Positions 1 through 11,530 are shown, counted from the first letter of the stretch. The stretch is 64,000 nt of DNA from Prillingera fragicola (GCA_002335605.1 BEDY01000002.1:2232001-2296000); one strand, 5' to 3'. Notes: a model not told the origin generated them from the letters alone. Made by a program: numbers and translations.

Positions 1-128
1 GCAAGCAGAGCAATGACCGGAGAATCACGGCTCGTCGTCACATCGTCGCGTCGGCGGAGACGGCGACGACGATGGCGACGCGGTGGACGCGGCGACAGGA
101 TAGCATGGAGGTGGCAAAGAGTACTTAC

Positions 129-184
129 CCTACGCTCATTGCCGCGCGCTGTGCGCGGTGTTCGCGATAGGTCTGCCTTGGCAT
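129..184 (-). CDS. Possible first coding exon of a gene running off the left edge
   Basis: Read leftward, an ATG at 184-182 opens a short basic stretch (MPRQTYREHRAQRAAMSV) of 56 nt. It ends at a strong donor, GTAAGT, at 128-123, which would leave phase 2. The sequence before the ATG is free of long open frames and looks like a leader. The rest of the gene would lie outside the window, so nothing can be said about function. A competing open frame on the other strand (13-258) is mostly arginine from a CGN-rich run and is less convincing. This is a tentative call resting only on start and donor quality. Confidence 0.27.
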
Positions 185-623
185 TGTCGAGAGGGAGTGT
201 AGATGGTGACAAGAGCAACGAAGTCTGTTTGCGTTTGACGATGCCGGCTTCTGACTGACCGGCTAAACATGCCGGATGCAGAACCAATCAATCTCCTCCA
301 CAGTCATACATCTCGGTCGTCCATGCCATGCATACGCTTGCGTACAACAGCAGCCAGAGTCTGCTCACTGTGGGTGAATCTGCACGCTGCGGGTCTCTAG
401 CTCTAGTTGCACAGTTGTACACCGTACAGGCCGAGATATGCCCATGGGCTAATGCTTTTGCCGGCCAAGATCTCACCTCCAATGTGGCCAGCCAAGAGGC
501 CGACAGCCTCCGAACGCCAGCCTTGCCGCAACGCCTCTGTAAACTAGCATGCATACATAGCAACGACGCGCTCATGATTACAATGCAGCTACCAAGACGG
601 CGACGACAACCAGCATCGCTCAC
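185..623. other. Intergenic, no gene seen
   Basis: This stretch lies between the tentative left-edge exon and the 3' end of the gene ending at 624. Open frames on both strands are short, overlap each other and lack splice or family support. No RNA gene or repeat was recognised. Confidence 0.5.
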
Positions 624-2666
624 CTACTCGCGCACCTTGACATTCCACCGCCTGAACATCTCCCTCACGCCCTTCTCAACGCCAGTCCCACCCGAAAGGT
701 CAGCCATGCGTGCAACGCGAAGGATCTCTTCCAGCGCCACAGTTGGCACTGTGCCAGGACCCAGAAGCGCCTGATGTGCCCGAGCGTCCTGCTTGCCCAG
801 CTTGGAGGAGCGCGAGTCGGGGTCGTAGGGGCAAACTGGCACCTGCCCCAGGACGGGGAAGAGGGCGATGGCGGCCTCGGCTGTCCTAGCGGTTGTGGCA
901 AACGTGACAGCTGTGCGAAGAGGGATCTGCGGGGTTGGAAGAAAGGGGGAAGGGTCCGCCAGGACGGAGAGGAGGTGGAGCGCGCTGTGGGCAGCGTTCT
1001 GCTCTGCTGCTGCGGTGGCCATGCGGACAATCGCAGACACAACGCGTTGATTCTGGTCGCCGGGGCGGGTGATCGACTCTCCAGCCGTGCTCACACCGAG
1101 TAAAAGGCGAACGAGGTCGACAGGGTCACCTAGATCAAAGACCCCGCAAGGCTCTGCAGGCGTATCAACGTGCTCTTCGTGCGTCGGGAGAATGGCGTCG
1201 CGGACGAGCAGATGCAGCACATGCGAGTCAGTGTTGCTCGGCAAGGCGGTCGTGGCTGCATCCATCATGACGGCCGATGCACGTTCAACGTAAGGAGTCA
1301 CGAGCCTTATCCAGCCTCGCCGCATGTCTGACCGCGCAGCCTGCCATGCCGCTGTGTCCGCAAGGTTGATGTTTCTGTGGTTCGCGGTCTCGAGTTGCCC
1401 AACAACCACGTCTGAGATAGCAAGGCCCAGATTACGGCGCTCACGAGATACTTGTTCGCGCTGGGGGAGGCTCCCGACAGGCTTGCTGAAATCGAGCGCT
1501 GGGAGGGTCGATGGCGGAACGATCATCCGGGTCAACCGCCCAGCCGTTGAATTGAAAGCGTCCTCTTTGGGGTACCAGTTGCTCTTCTCAGCCCGGGATA
1601 GCAACTCGACTAGTGGAATGTGCTGCACGAGAAGTTGGAGCTGTAACGGGGTCGGAATGATGTTGACGGAGGCCATAAAGTCGAGAACGCGTGCCGGCGT
1701 TGGCGCACCCTCAATAGCATGCTTCTGCCCTCCGTGCGCAGTACTCTGGAGCGCTGGAACGGTCCATGCCAGCCTCTTGCGGAATGCTGGGGGTTCGACA
1801 GCGTGGTGGTGTCGCTTCCTGGGCACCGGCCGCAGCGCTGCAATGAGCAAAGGCGTAAACTGCTCGGCTCTCCATGCCCTGCCCTTCGTGCCATGAGCAC
1901 GAGGAAGAGCATCCCACTCTCGCAGTTCCTCTGCACGGTCCAACCAGGCAGCCCAGAGAGCTAGGAGACCCGCGTGTTCCCGGTACTGGACGTTTGCCCA
2001 CGAGACTGGGGTGAGGTGATCGAGGAGTGTGCGAAGCGCCACGGTGTGGGCTTGAAGCGAGGCGATGGAGTTGGGACGGGGAAGGGATATTATGCGTGAT
2101 ATATACCGCACCAGCGTGGGTTTAGAGAGACCCAGGAGAAAGTCGAGATGATCTGGGAGGCGAATAGATGGATCGAGGCGAAGGATCCTTTCGCGTGCGG
2201 TTGGTTCAGGCGCAGAGCTGGCCACCTCTGGCGGCGTTGTCGGGGTCGATGCAGATGCCTTACACGCCGTGGAATTCTTTGATCTCAACCCCCCCTGACT
2301 CTTTGATCGTAATGTCACAGCTGGACTGTAATGCGAAGCTGACGACCGTGTCGCTGGTTCACGATTTGTGTTGACGTTCTTTGAATCTCGGCGGTTTTGA
2401 TAGGCCAATTGCCAAGACCGCTCATCGATGCTCCGGCTGCTCGACGCATGCACTGCGTGAAGCCCATGGGTATCTGCCGAGTCGTGACGCTGCTCGTCGA
2501 CCTGGGTAGCTGCCGCTGTCGAGGATGCGCGGCTCGAGCAAGGCAGGCAGTGACCTAGCCTTGGCCGAGCTGCCTGACCCCAGGCTGCAGCTGCCAACAC
2601 GAGATGTTCGCGCTGGGCAGTGAGGGCGAGCACATGTCGCACTACCGCTGCCCGGGAGTGGTGCAT
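624..2666 (-). CDS. Orphan protein, probably mitochondrial (single exon, 680 aa)
   Basis: A long uninterrupted frame. I start at the ATG at 2666-2664; an earlier in-frame ATG at 2792 would add 42 residues. The first 50 or so residues from the chosen start are rich in Ala, Arg and Ser with almost no acidic residues, as in a mitochondrial presequence. A Ser/Thr-rich linker follows, then about 500 residues of helical-looking sequence with many Leu, Ala and Arg. The overall feel (helical, Arg-rich, poorly conserved) is that of organellar RNA-binding or translation-factor proteins of the PPR-like type, but I see no clear repeats, so that is only a suggestion. It is transcribed divergently from the Dicer gene, with 218 bp between the start codons. 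Confidence 0.7.
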   Translation of the reverse strand: MHHSRAAVVRHVLALTAQREHLVLAAAAWGQAARPRLGHCLPCSSRASSTAAATQVDEQRHDSADTHGLHAVHASSSRSIDERSWQLAYQNRRDSKNVNTNREPATRSSASHYSPAVTLRSKSQGGLRSKNSTACKASASTPTTPPEVASSAPEPTARERILRLDPSIRLPDHLDFLLGLSKPTLVRYISRIISLPRPNSIASLQAHTVALRTLLDHLTPVSWANVQYREHAGLLALWAAWLDRAEELREWDALPRAHGTKGRAWRAEQFTPLLIAALRPVPRKRHHHAVEPPAFRKRLAWTVPALQSTAHGGQKHAIEGAPTPARVLDFMASVNIIPTPLQLQLLVQHIPLVELLSRAEKSNWYPKEDAFNSTAGRLTRMIVPPSTLPALDFSKPVGSLPQREQVSRERRNLGLAISDVVVGQLETANHRNINLADTAAWQAARSDMRRGWIRLVTPYVERASAVMMDAATTALPSNTDSHVLHLLVRDAILPTHEEHVDTPAEPCGVFDLGDPVDLVRLLLGVSTAGESITRPGDQNQRVVSAIVRMATAAAEQNAAHSALHLLSVLADPSPFLPTPQIPLRTAVTFATTARTAEAAIALFPVLGQVPVCPYDPDSRSSKLGKQDARAHQALLGPGTVPTVALEEILRVARMADLSGGTGVEKGVREMFRRWNVKVRE

Positions 2667-2884
2667 GGTCGTGTGCGCCGTGTGCCAGAGAAATGTGTGA
2701 ATGTCAAGAGGTGAACGATGTAGTGTTGGTGCGAGAGACACCCAGGGTGACGAGCCAAAGAAAAGTTCCCGTCGGTGGAGGTGGGTCGTCACTCGTACAG
2801 CCTGCTCGAGCGCTAGGACGTCGTACTGCTCAGCGTTCTCATCCCATGTCTTGCATCATCCTCCTAGTCTAGCACCCTCCCGCC
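2667..2884. promoter_or_regulatory. Divergent promoter, orphan gene / Dicer
   Basis: A 218-bp spacer between two start codons facing away from each other, so it must hold both promoters and both leaders. No well-known motif stood out. The side just before the Dicer ATG is pyrimidine-rich. Confidence 0.5.
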
Positions 2885-5800
2885 ATGAGCAAACGTAGCT
2901 ATCATCAAGATACTGCGGTCAAGCGAGATTCAAAGCGCAAGCGTACAGACTATCCTGCCCAAATGTCTTCGTCGTCGCAGTCAACCTCTGCTCATCCTGG
3001 CCTCTCACATGCAACGGCCACCTCCCTCATGTCGGCCTATGTTGGCAGTCTTCGCAACAATCTCGCTCAACACAACACCCATTACACCATCAGCGAGGTG
3101 CACAATGGCTTTGCATGCTCGGTGACGCTGCCTTTCAACTCGCCTGTCGCCAGCGCCGAGAGCTCGGGGCTGTGCGCTACCAAGAAACAGGCAAAGGACA
3201 GCGCTGCATACAATGCCATTGTGCAGCTCATTGCATTGGGAGAGTTCAACAGCGAGCTAAAGCCAACACCTGCAAACCCTAGCAAGAAGAAGGGTGCTGC
3301 AGCGAGCGGCACAGCACCAACAGCCACGGCCGTCGCATCTCCGACTGCAGTATCCGCCAACGGCGCGACGGCTGCGGTGGCGGGCATACTCGGCGAGCAG
3401 GTGTACGATTACCTTGCACATCCAGCATTCTGGGCCAACTCGCCCCCTCCTCGAGCCGGAGTCCCTTTGGGCGCGTCCCTCCTCACCTTCTCCTTTGGTG
3501 CACCACACGCGGACGCGGCCAATGACTGTCGTCCCTTTCTCATCATCACAGGGCAGAGGCTCCCTCTACTGGCAACACCGACTTCCAACCCCGATGGCAC
3601 TCCGAACCCTCTTGTGCTGGACTTTGGCCACCACGAGGTGGACGCAGCTGGACTCTTGACCGCGATGAGAGACGTCACACTCACTGAACGGGAGCTAGAC
3701 GTCGCCTTTGAGTACACACGCGGCCTTCTTCGCGCAATCATGAACAAGCCACTTGATGGCACACTCGAGCACACACCCTACGTGCTTCTCCCCTTGCATC
3801 CAAAGTTTCCCCGTGATGGGAAATACCTGCCTGCAGACCTGCAAGACGTCGCGTGGGATGAGATCCGTGCAGTCGACGGGCCGTTGTTCCTGCCATTCTC
3901 TTCTGGAAACATTCAAGCACTCCAGGCCGAGATTGAAGATGCTGTGATTACCTCTCCAGTCGAGCTAGGGCGACGCTTCTACGCTGTCCGGCTGCGCCCA
4001 GACATGTCACCCTCGTCGACAGACCCAGACGACGAGTCTCGAACACTGCTCGAGGCCGCTTTGGGCCGGGATCACTACGAGTACCGTTACCGGGCAGTGG
4101 ACCAGCTTGAGTATCCTAACCAGCCGCTCATCGAAGCCGAGCACGCGACGGGTCCGAAGAGCGGCGGCCACATTTCCAAACTGATCAGCCAGCCGCAACC
4201 CAATCGACTGCTGATTCCAGAGATGCTTGCGAGGCACTTTCTTCGTGCCTCCGTGCTCCGTGCAGCTTCAATGCTGCCGAGTGTCTTTTCCGCGCTCGAC
4301 GACGAATTGCTCACGAATGAGCTCAACAAGCGGCTTTTCCACGGCTCGCTCCTCCACCCTCTTGCGCGCGAGGCACTGTCATGTCCTGCGGCCCGCCCCT
4401 TCCCCGGACAGGTCAATTATGAGCGCCTCGAGGTCCTCGGTGACACGGTGCTCAAGTATGTCGCCACCATGGCCGTTTATGCCGAGCACGGGTTCAACAG
4501 CGAGGGCAAGATGACACACGACCGCCACTTGCTTGTCAGCAACAAGGCCCTGCAGGCTGCAGTGATTTCTGCAGGCGTTGTGCCTTATATTCGCTCAACG
4601 TTCCGTCGCGGCCGTGGCTTCTGCCCTCCAGGGTGGGTCGTGGACGAAAAGACGGTGCCCGTGGCTGGCGTGCCAACGACACACACCCTTGGAGACAAGG
4701 TGAGTAGTGTTCTGCGAGTGTGACTAACTGGCAGACTGTCGCCGACATTGGTGAAGCCCTCATTGCTGCAGCCTTCCTCTCCAGCACGTCGAGCCCGCAA
4801 GCGAGCCTCGATGCTGCTCTTGCAGCCATGCACACGTTGCACCTTCCCGTTCCACTTCAGCGCTGGTCTGACATGGCGAGGTTCAGCGCGAACGACCTGA
4901 ACGACCAGCAAGTCGCCACCGCATGGGTGAAACCCGGCGCCCCTCAACAGTCTGGGCCGCTAACTCTACTTGGCTACACGTTCAAGGATCCTGATCGCGG
5001 CCGCGTCGTTCTTGTGAGTTTTCCGTTGCGCGCATTCATCTGCGCTGCTCTTCCGCTCGTACAATGGGGCGGAAGAGCAGCGCAGATGTGCGAGTGGCCA
5101 AGCCGTGTCCTGTATTATTTGTAGTCTGACGGGATAGTCTCTCGGAGCCCATGGCACTCGTCGGACCGCCTTTGAGCGCTACGAGTTTCTAGGCGACGCC
5201 CTAATCGACTATTGTAAGCCTCCCTCTTGCGCACAACCTGACGCCAGTTACCCTCATACACCTGTGGAAATCCAACCCCGACCTGGGCCCTGCGCCGTTG
5301 ACCCACATGAAGCACTCTCGTGTAGCGAACAGTACCTTTAGCGCGTTCATGGTGCACGCCGACCTCCTCAAACACCTAACCCATGTCGATCTAATCATTG
5401 CGCAAAAGCTCGAACAGTTTACAACCGACATGCGGCGCGCCCAGGCCGCAGCCGACAAAAAGCTCGACAACGGCCAGCAAGCCCCCGAGTACTGGACCTC
5501 TGTGCCGGGGCAAAAGTGGCTCGGCGACATTCTCGAAGCCATCTTTGGTGCCATTCTGCACGACTCTGACTTCGCCCTCGCCCCAGCCGCAAAGGTGTTT
5601 GACGAGCACCTCCGCCCCTTCGTCGACCGCTACGCCATCGGCCCCGCAGCCCACTCGCCGCACCCCAAGAGTGCGCTCCTGCAGTTTTTCGCCCAGCGAG
5701 GCTGTTTTGCGTGGACGCTCGAAAAGGTTGCTCCCGACGCTGTGCCCGCCCGCTTCGGCCGCGCGGGGGACAGCAAGGCTGGCGCAGAGGCGTTCTTCAG

Positions 5801-6057
5801 CGCCTGGACTGGTGGGCTGCCCGTGGGCGAGCCTGTGGCCGCGGCGGTTTATGGTGCTGTCTGTGAGTTTTGCGTGGCCAGAGAAGCGCTGACGAGTAGT
5901 GACCGTCCACGGGGTTGTGGTTGGGAAGGCTACTGCTGGGTCGCCGCCGCTGGCTTCGCGCGAGGCTTGTGCGCTTGCCCTTGAGCGGTTGACGCGGCCG
6001 GGTATGGAGGGGATAGAGGGGTTGTGTGATTGCGAGACTGCCAAGCCTGGTGCTTGA
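2885..6057 (+). CDS. Dicer-like double RNase III without helicase domain
   Basis: Exons 2885-4699, 5014-preceding 4735-5013, 5138-5213, 5248-5862 and 5900-6057 join in phase to about 980 aa. Residues ~35-120 resemble the Dicer dimerisation/dsRNA-binding fold (DUF283). The ~150-460 region corresponds to platform/PAZ but is weakly conserved. RNase IIIa carries ERLEVLGD at 513-520 and VADIGEALIAA encoded across the first splice. RNase IIIb carries ERYEFLGDALIDY at ~711 and KWLGDILEA at ~813. All acidic catalytic positions of both domains appear intact. A C-terminal dsRNA-binding domain is completed by the last exon. Dicers cut long dsRNA into small RNAs for silencing. Known Dicers usually begin with a DExD/H helicase; none is encoded here, because the upstream gene lies on the other strand. 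Introns 1, 3 and 4 are 34-37 nt; intron 2 is 124 nt and holds a hairpin. Confidence 0.9.
5031..5092 (+). ncRNA. Near-perfect hairpin inside Dicer intron 2
   Basis: CATCTGCGCTGCTCTTCCGC at 5037-5056 is followed, after a 12-nt loop, by its exact reverse complement at 5069-5088. Four more base pairs (CGCA 5031-5034 with TGCG 5089-5092) extend the stem beyond a 2-nt bulge. It sits wholly within the intron 5014-5137. It could be a Dicer or microRNA-like substrate, a splicing control element, or a chance inverted duplication. That it is transcribed follows from lying in an intron; that it is processed is inference. Confidence 0.5.
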
Positions 6058-6181
6058 GCGGCGGCGGTGGAGAGTGCCATGGAGGGACGAGTTGAGCATT
6101 AGCATGGTGTCATTAGCAGTAGCTGCAGCGGTCCAATGAATTGGTTGCATGTACTTCCTTCAGCGCACCCGAGCTCCCTCC

Positions 6182-7654
6182 CTACCTGCCCTCGGCCGCG
6201 GCAGCCGCCCGGCGCTTGAGCAGGATATCCTCCTGCACGCCCGAGAGCAGCGTGTAGACAAAGTCGAGCAGGGGCGTGTCGACGTTGTGCTCGCGCGCAA
6301 TCTTGACGACCGACCCGACGATGACTTCGACCTCGAACGGCCGCCCCTGCTCGATATCGACAAACATGCTCCACTTGTGGTTACTCTTAATGTCGCGTAC
6401 GGCCGGGTTGGCAAACTTGATGAAATCAGCCTCGACAGTCTCGTCAATGCTGTTAAACTTGTGCGTCGCGCCGGGCTGCTCAATGTCCATCCCTTCCCAC
6501 ATCAGGCCAGAGGCGGTACCGACGGCAAAGAGCTCGCGCATGTACTTTTTGACCTGGGCGTGGTGCTGCGGCGACAGGTCGGCAAAGCAGGTCTGGGGGC
6601 AGCGGATGAGACCCTGTAGACAGGCCCAAGTGCAGTTCCACACGTTCTGCATAGTTAGCTCATGCCCTCGCAAAGGGTGCTCACCTTGACAAAACGCATG
6701 CTGACAATGTTGTCCGTCCGCAACACGTTGCCGCCGCCGGCGGTGACAGTGTTCAAGAACAGGTTGAGTGCCGTCTCCTCCTCGTCCGAGAACTTGCGCG
6801 TGTCCGACGCTGGAGGGTAGAGCCCAGTGACCAGCTTTTCGGGCCCGCGCCACGTAACGACGTCACCAGTGGCGTTGGGGACTCCAGAGATGTAGCCCAA
6901 GCACGAAATGACTGGCGACTTGGTAGCCTTGGCGAGGTCGGCTTCGATCTCGAGGCCATTCTGGACTTGTCAACAGTGGACCTTACGGGTGGAGGTTGTC
7001 GGCCGGTGATAAGCGCGCGGCGCGCCGGATCAGTCACCCGACAGTGTCGCGTGAGGTGCTGCACCGCGCGCTGCGCGCGGTTACTGTGGTTGTACCACGC
7101 GTGGACCGCCGGACTTACTTGGATGAGAACGTAGGCGCCAACCTGGCCGCTCTTGAGGACGTCGGCCAAGAGTTCCGTGTTGGGGAGCACGTCGGGCAGG
7201 CACTTTGTGCACACGACACAGAGAGCATACTTTTTCCCGCCCTCGAGGGCCTCGGCCTGCGATTTAACGACTGAGGGTGTGAGCACATGGTTGAGCTGCG
7301 ACACGGTCCACCAGACCGTGTGGACGTTTCAACAAGTTTATCGGAAACGAGGAGGCGGCACTCGCCGCTCGGCTCGGACGCCGCCTGGTCATTACCGGTG
7401 AACACGCACCTCGGTATGGCTTAAAGTTCTCAATGTCGCCGAAGCGGTCCGTCTGAATCTTGACGCCCTTTTCGCTGTAGAGCTTGTAGTTTGAGCGAGC
7501 GACGGCAGTGACACGAGCCTTGCCCGACTAATGGAGGGTTAGCACCCGATGTCGAGGTGGGCGGCTGTACCTTTTCGAGGAGAAAGGCGTAGATTGTGCC
7601 GATTGAACCCAGTCCAATGAGGAGAATGTCGATAGGCTCGTCGGTGGAGGTCAT
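6182..7654 (-). CDS. 2-dehydropantoate 2-reductase (ApbA/PanE family)
   Basis: Five exons (7571-7654, 7410-7527, 7119-7270, 6685-6960, 6182-6646) join in phase to 364 aa. The N-terminus has the Rossmann nucleotide-binding motif GLGSIG at residues 14-19. This is followed by the ...FKPYRVV... strand (created by splicing 7410 to 7270) and VVCTKCLPDV, typical of ketopantoate reductases. A helical C-terminal domain with a conserved N-x-x-x-C-x-x-L start follows. Family members reduce ketopantoate to pantoate with NADPH in vitamin B5/CoA synthesis. Fungal paralogues of this family sometimes act on other 2-keto acids, so the exact substrate is uncertain. It is divergent from the Zn2Cys6 regulator starting at 7867/8002. 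Confidence 0.85.
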
Positions 7655-7866
7655 TATGCAAGTGTTTTAGTGCACCACAGAGTCGTAAGAGAAACGAGGG
7701 GAACAGTCTGAATGAGCATCGACGACGACGACGTGCCCACCATGGACACCGGTCTTCACCCTACGCCCATGCGGATCTGCGGATCTGCGCGCGCGGATCA
7801 GGTTGCTGGGCCGGCTGGAACCAGACACGGAAGTATTCTTATCACTCCCCTCCACCCAAAACCCCC

Positions 7867-10800
7867 ATGACGTGTCATTTCCACCTCCGCCCTCCCCGGC
7901 GGCGCAAGGGGCGCAAACAGTCTCGTCGCCGGCGGCGTTCGCCGCTGGAACACCTTCGGATTGCTCAACGTCACCATACCCCCCCTCGGAAGGTCTTCCA
8001 CATGTACGACCGCGGACGCACGAGGCCAGGACCACCGCCTCGGCTACCTCGGCCAGACGGTCGTGGACACGGTCCAGCCTCGAGCCAGCGTCACCACGGC
8101 GGCCCAGATCCAAGACGAGGCATTTCATGGGACCCGAAATTTCAAGATGACAACAATCATGCTCACAGAAGCAGCCACAGCAGCCGTCGCCATCAACACA
8201 TGCAGCAAGACGACCTGGACCGGCATCTGCCGCCCCCGGTGCCCTATCCTCAACAGCAGCAGCCACACCAGTCACAGTCACCCCTTCGAAATGACACGGC
8301 AGGACCGATCAGTCAGGTGTTTGCGGCAGTAGCTGCTTCAGATCTCGAGTACTCGGGAATCATGAAGCCCTACGACGATGGCAGCTACGAACCTCGCAAG
8401 GACAGCCTTGGATCACAACACGACCTCCATTCACCTTACTACGAGGAAACAAAGCTGCCGAGTGGGGCTCTTGTCGACAGCCGAACGATGGACGCTTCCC
8501 AGCAGCATTATCCTCCACCGCCCGCACACAACTATTACACCCAGAATGACCCCCGATACCCTTCTCCTTCCAAACACGAGCGTCAACCTTGGGACCAGGC
8601 CTTTCGCCAGGCGGCACAGAGTAGTGGATCGGCGCACCATCAATACGCAGCTCCGACAGCGCCGCATCCAGGTCAGCCACCCGCGTTTGCACCCTTTCTC
8701 TCTCCGACGTCTCAAGGCCCGCCCACGCACGCATCGACATCCTCGGCACCTATGAGCGCTCCACCAGTACCGTCCGACAAGCCACCCGAGTCTGCCAAGA
8801 AGAAACGTCGTGTGGCAAAAGCTACTGCTGGCGACAAGGACATTCCTGATGGCGCCGAGATCGAGTACGAGGACCCAGCTGGGGATCCCGCCGCTGGCCC
8901 AGTGTTCATTCACCCGCCAGAGGGATCAGTCCAGGCATGCGTGCGGTGTCACAGGATCAAGCGCAAGTGCAACGGGGCATGGCCACGGTGCGCCAGTTGC
9001 ACACGTGCGGATGTTCCATGCGTGTTTGAGCTAAGCGCGGCGACCAGCAGGTGAGTGGCGGCGTGGCACGTCATCGTCGTCCCGCATTCTGATTTTTTCA
9101 AAGCTATGTGCACAAGCTCAAGGACACCAATTCGACCCTCGTGACCGACCTGGCGGCGTCACAGGTTCGCGTACAGCAGCTGGAGGCCAGGTTGGCGGCA
9201 TCCGCTGGCCCCGTGACGGCCGACCCAACCCGGCCCAGCTCACCAACCCGGCTTGACTTTTCACGCTTGGCAGAGTCAGCCCTCACAGTGCGCGAGCACG
9301 GCATGCCCGACGATCCTGCGCGGTCAACGTCCCGCAAAACCGAGAGCCGCCACAGTCGTAGCGGCAGTGCAGCCTCGATGGCAGACCCCGACATTGCCCG
9401 CATGCTGAGCTACGAAGAGGCCGTCAAGGCAGTCCAGCATTATTTCAATTTCAACCAGTTCTCGTACCCCATGCTGGAAAAGGCCGAGGTCATGCGTCCC
9501 CTGCGAGCCATGTATGGCTTGCCGGAAGAGGAACCGGGCAAAGAACTCATGCGCGATCCGGCCAAAGCAGGCGGTATCCCAGCTTCTGCAGCTGCAGCCA
9601 CTGCGGCCGATGAAGCAGTCCAGCGCACCCTCACGACGTCGCCGATAGACTCGCTGGTGCTTCACCCTGCGCAATCTAGGAGTTTGTCCTCTGTGCCCGC
9701 ACGCCCCACCAGCCACCGTGGAGGAAGTGTTGGAAGCACGACCGGGTCGGAACACCCCGAGGACCGCGAGAAGCGCCAGCGCTTTGTCGTCTACATGGTG
9801 CTAGCGCTCGGGACGATTTATGCGGTGCGCTTGGGTGACAAGACCAAGCATGCTGGGCGGGAGTTGAGCCAGGCGGCGATGATGTATCGTGCCAGGGCGG
9901 TCGAGTGCGAGGATATTGTGAGTTTAACTGTCGTTTCGGCGCTGATGACAGCTTTGTGTGCAGTCTTTGATGCTGCTGGCTCTGTGGAGCATGAACGATC
10001 CTTCTGCGTGTTCACTGTGGCAGGCACTTGGCGTTGCTGGGCGTGTCATTACGGCAATGGGTCTCCACCGCCGTGTCGAGGGTAACATTTCGCCAGAGCA
10101 GGCAGAGAAGCGTCGCCGTGTGTTCTACGCCTTTTTCTCGCTGGATCGTCTCGTCGCCGCCAACCTGAGCAAGCCACTCACCATCGCCGACGCCGACATT
10201 GATATCGAGCTTCCCAGTCAAGGTCCCGACGACATGATCTATCGCGGTTTCAAGCTCTACGACCTAATAAATTTCACCTTGGAGTACCGCCGCCTGCTCG
10301 GTGTCATCCTCACCGAAGTCTACAGCGTCGGCAGCAAGTCCAACGAGCTGCCCGAGCCCCAGCGCCGCGGCATCATTATGCGCCTTCGTACACAGTTGGA
10401 GCAATGGTTTGAGCGTATTCCCGCCGACCCAGAGGACCGGGGACCACGTACCATCAACCAGATCATCTTGTTTCACGGCATGTACTACCAGGCCCAGTGC
10501 ATGTTGTACCGTCCGTCGCCGCTGTATCCGGCCACGACGCCTGCGATGTTGCACTCGCTCTACTGCGCCGCGGGCGCATGGGTCGACCTCCACTGGCAGG
10601 TGTGGCAGAACAACAATGTGTCGTTCCATTTCATCCAGATTGTTGCCCTGTTCGTCGCGTGCATCTGTCTCCTTTGCTCCCTCTGCGAGGGCGACGCACG
10701 CATGCGTGCCATCACAGCCACGACCCGCGGCCAAGAAGCCGCTATCAAACTCGCAGAAATCGGTCTGAGCAAGTACACGGGCGAGGACGACCCGGGGTGG

Positions 10801-11328
10801 CGCACCGAGATCCGCACCCGCGTCGCACAGTGCCAAGACCTGTTTGATGTGTTTGGGCGGCACATCCCCCTCTCGGCGCGGTACAGGGACATTTTCTCGC
10901 GTCTCTCCGAAAGCCTGCTCGCAAAGCACGGCGGGCCCCTGCTCCGCGGCGAGGGCAAGGACGCCAAGCGCAAAGACGTCGTCGACCTCCGTAACGGCAA
11001 GCTGTGGGACCGGGTCGAGACCGTCCCCACCCCCGGCCAGACGCTCGCGCCCACGCCCTCCCCGACGATCAACCTGCTTCTCAACGACCCCACTGCGTTC
11101 GTCGACCCGCTCACGGGGCCTTCGGCCGCGGAAGAGGCGGAACTCGTCGCTGGCGCTTGGGACGCGATGACCGCGCTGTGGTACGACTACAGCGACTTGT
11201 TTCCTGGGGCTGCCGAGGAGAATGAGGCCTTTGCGCCGTTTGACGAGGGGTGGGCGAGGCAGTGGGGTGGGGACGAGTGGTGGAATGAGCCTACCGCTGG
11301 GCCTGGAGGGGAGCAGCCGCCGATGTAG
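7867..11328 (+). CDS. Zn2Cys6 transcription factor with fungal-specific domain
   Basis: Exons 7867-9050, 9104-9917 and 9964-11328 join in phase (about 1120 aa). A start at the later ATG 8002 would give 1075 aa and is equally possible, because the first 45 residues are simply Arg/His-rich. Residues ~100-340 are low-complexity, rich in Pro, Gln, His and Ser. The binuclear zinc cluster CVRCHRIKRKCNGAWPRCAS, with its remaining Cys pair, lies near the end of exon 1. Exon 2 opens with a short coiled-coil-like linker. The fungal transcription-factor regulatory domain spans exons 2-3, with the landmark LWQALGVAGRVITAMGLHRR and an RRRVFYAFFSLDR motif. Such proteins bind CGG triplets, often as dimers. 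The target pathway cannot be read from the sequence. Confidence 0.9.
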
Positions 11329-11530
11329 CTTGCTTGCGGCGTTGTAGAGTGTGGTTTGTTTTGTTTCGTTTACTTTTGGTTAGTTTCTTGGCATTGTATC
11401 AGTGCATGTCACTCTTCATTGGGTTTTGTACTCGAGCTGCACATCAGAGTCTTGCATAGGAAATCAACAATCCATGAAATCCACGTGCTCCCCTCGCCTT
11501 CTTCGCCTTCACCCAAATACATTGGCTCCG

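Noticed and set aside
13..258. Open frame on + with long Arg run near the left edge
   Set aside because: Its composition follows from a CGN-rich stretch; a possible exon on the other strand fits start and donor signals better.
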